Of a stretch of 64,000 bases of DNA, positions 62,558 to 64,000 are shown piece by piece. Positions within the stretch are counted from its first letter, which is position 1; each line of letters opens with the position of its first letter. The position numbers and the translations under genes were made by a program. The stretch comes from Symbiodinium natans (lineage: Eukaryota > Sar > Dinophyceae > Suessiales > Symbiodiniaceae), in the NCBI GenBank assembly GCA_905221605.1, contig CAJNDS010002723.1, positions 62,001 through 126,000 on the forward strand, given 5' to 3'. The notes below the pieces were generated by a model. The model was given only the letters and a program-made list of their open reading frames with translations, was not told the DNA's origin and ran no database searches.

Positions 62558-64000
62558 CGTCCGACATGCAAGGTTGGGTTTTCGAGATGCAAAGCGCGCG
62601 CCCGAGATGCATGGCACCAAGCCGTTTGCATCTCGAAAACCCAACCTTGCATGTCGGACCAGGATTCTATTCTCCAGAGAAAGTTCCTCCCTGTCTCTCT
62701 TTACTTTTACTAGGATTTCCTCCACGGGCTCAGCAGTTTGCATCTCGAAAACCCACCTGTGCCGGTCCGACCCAGATTTTGCTATTTTTCTAATTTTACG
62801 GGAAATCGGGAGTTTGCATCTCGAAAACCCACCTGTGCCGGTTGGACCCAGAAATTACCGCTTTACTGATTTCGCGCGAAATCCAGAGAAAATTCCTCCC
62901 TGTCTCTTTACTTTTAATAGGATTTCCTCCACGGCCTCAGCAGTTTGCATCTCGAAACCCACCTGTGCCGGTCCGACCCAGATTTTACTATATTACTATT
63001 TTACTATTTACTATTTTCCTATTTTACTAATTTTACGGGAAATCGGGAGTTTGCATCTCGAAAACCCAACCTTGCATGTCGGACCAGGACTCTATTATCC
63101 AGAGAAAATTCCTCCCTGTCTCTTTACTTTTAATAGGATTTCCTCCACGGCCTCAGCAGTTTGCATCTCGAAAACCCACCTGTGCCGGTCCGACCCAGAT
63201 TTTGCTATTTTACTATTTTACTAATTTTACAGGAAATCGGGAGTTTGCATCTCGAAAACCCACCTGTGCCGGTTGGACCCAGAAATTACCACTTTCCTGA
63301 TTTCGCGCGAAATCCAGATAAAATTCCTCCCTCTCTCTTTACTTTTAATAGGATTTCCTCCACGGGCTCAGCAGTTTGCATCTCGAAAACCCACTTGTGC
63401 CGGTCCGACCCAGATTTTACTATTTTACGATTTTTCTAATTTTACGGGAGGTCGGGAGTTTGCATCTCGAAAACCCACCTGTGCCGGTTGGACCCAGAAA
63501 TTACCGCTTTCCTGATTTCGCCGAAATCCAGAGAAAGTTCCTCCCTGTCTCTTTACTTTTACTAGGATTTCCTCCACGGGCTCAGCAGTTTGCATCTCGA
63601 AAACCCACCTGTGCCGGTCCGACCCAGATTTTACTATTTTACTATTTTACTATTTTACTATTTTACTATTTTACTATTTTACTATTTTACTAATTTTACG
63701 GGAAATTGAGACTTTGCATCTCGAAAACCCAACCTTGCATGTCGGACCAGGATTCTATTATCCAAAGAAAATTCCCCTCTCTCTTTACTTTTAATAGGAC
63801 TTCCTCCACGGGCTCAGCAGTTTGCATCTCGAAAACCCACCTGTGCCAGTCCGACCCAGATTTTGCTATTTTACTATTTTACTAATTTTACGCTAAATCG
63901 GGAGTTTGCATCCCGAAAACCCACCTGTGCCGGTTGGACCCAGATTTTACCACTTTACTGATTGCGCGCGAAATCCAGAAAAAACTCCTCCTTCTCTCTT
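62558..64000. repeat. AT-rich satellite with an inverted first unit, runs off the window
   Basis: The core TTTGCATCTCGAAAACCCAC recurs about a dozen times. Two alternating types are followed by CTGTGCCGGTCCGACCCAG or CTGTGCCGGTTGGACCCAG; a third has AACCTTGCATGTCGGACC. Spacers carry TTCCTCCCTGTCTCTTTAC and a TTTTACTA pentamer/octamer array that expands to about 70 bp at 63625-63690. The higher-order unit is about 230-350 bp. The first unit (62558-62593) is inverted relative to 62628-62662, making a hairpin of about 35 bp. Non-coding. Confidence 0.88.

Noticed and set aside
62439-63693. Protein with repeated FASRKP(T/P) units
   Set aside because: The periodicity follows the satellite DNA, and all three plus-strand frames show comparable repeats.

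Overview
The window looks like nuclear DNA of a dinoflagellate, probably of the Symbiodiniaceae/Suessiales type. The evidence is: plant-type TTTAGGG telomeric repeats; multi-exon genes whose introns start with GC or GA as often as GT and end in AG before a G; a Copia-group retrotransposon carrying a DNA-methyltransferase-like domain; and very abundant simple, foldback and segmental repeats. There are no operons, rRNA genes or bacterial signals. The species assignment is inference, because no marker gene is present.

Layout. 1-14.3 kb: repeat-rich DNA with isolated exons, mostly on the minus strand (an ARM/HEAT-like helical repeat protein at 5-6 kb, other unknown exons at 3-9 kb) and one SAP-like exon on the plus strand at 2.5 kb. 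14.6-37.3 kb, minus strand: a large multi-exon gene, or array of gene copies, built from about 13 SUMO-like (Rad60-SLD) beta-grasp modules. Most modules are split into exons of 59, 34 and 75 nt plus a last exon with the same phases. The locus grew by a 2.9-copy 817-bp tandem array (17.6-19.9 kb), a pair of 2.2-2.6 kb copies flanking it (15.2-17.4 and 20.1-22.7 kb), and another duplicated module pair (25.0-27.0 and 27.2-31.0 kb), one copy of which is split by a broken retrotransposon gag fragment. A further exon pair at 42 kb may be its 5' part. 37.9-39.8 kb: an array of long perfect hairpins with two tRNA-like Pol III-type boxes. 40.9-41.9 kb: T-rich repeats.

43.466-54.941 kb: a full-length, very young Copia-group LTR retrotransposon (11,476 bp; 229-bp LTRs with one mismatch; 5-bp TAGGG target duplication) inserted into a TTTAGGG tract. 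It encodes Gag with CCCH and CCHC zinc fingers, two tandem retropepsin-like domains, a C5-cytosine-methyltransferase-like domain, integrase, a 2OG-Fe(II)-dioxygenase-like domain, reverse transcriptase, RNase H and a hydrophobic C-terminal extension. The primer site matches the anticodon arm of initiator tRNA-Met (half-tRNA priming as in Copia/Ty5). Four reading-frame changes interrupt gag-pol. This element is the most interesting object here, because one mobile element appears to carry both a DNA-methylation-type domain and an oxygenase-type domain.

54.9-64 kb: the rest of the telomere-like tract, candidate minus-strand coiled-coil exons (57-61.2 kb), C-rich short elements, and an AT-rich satellite that runs off the right end.
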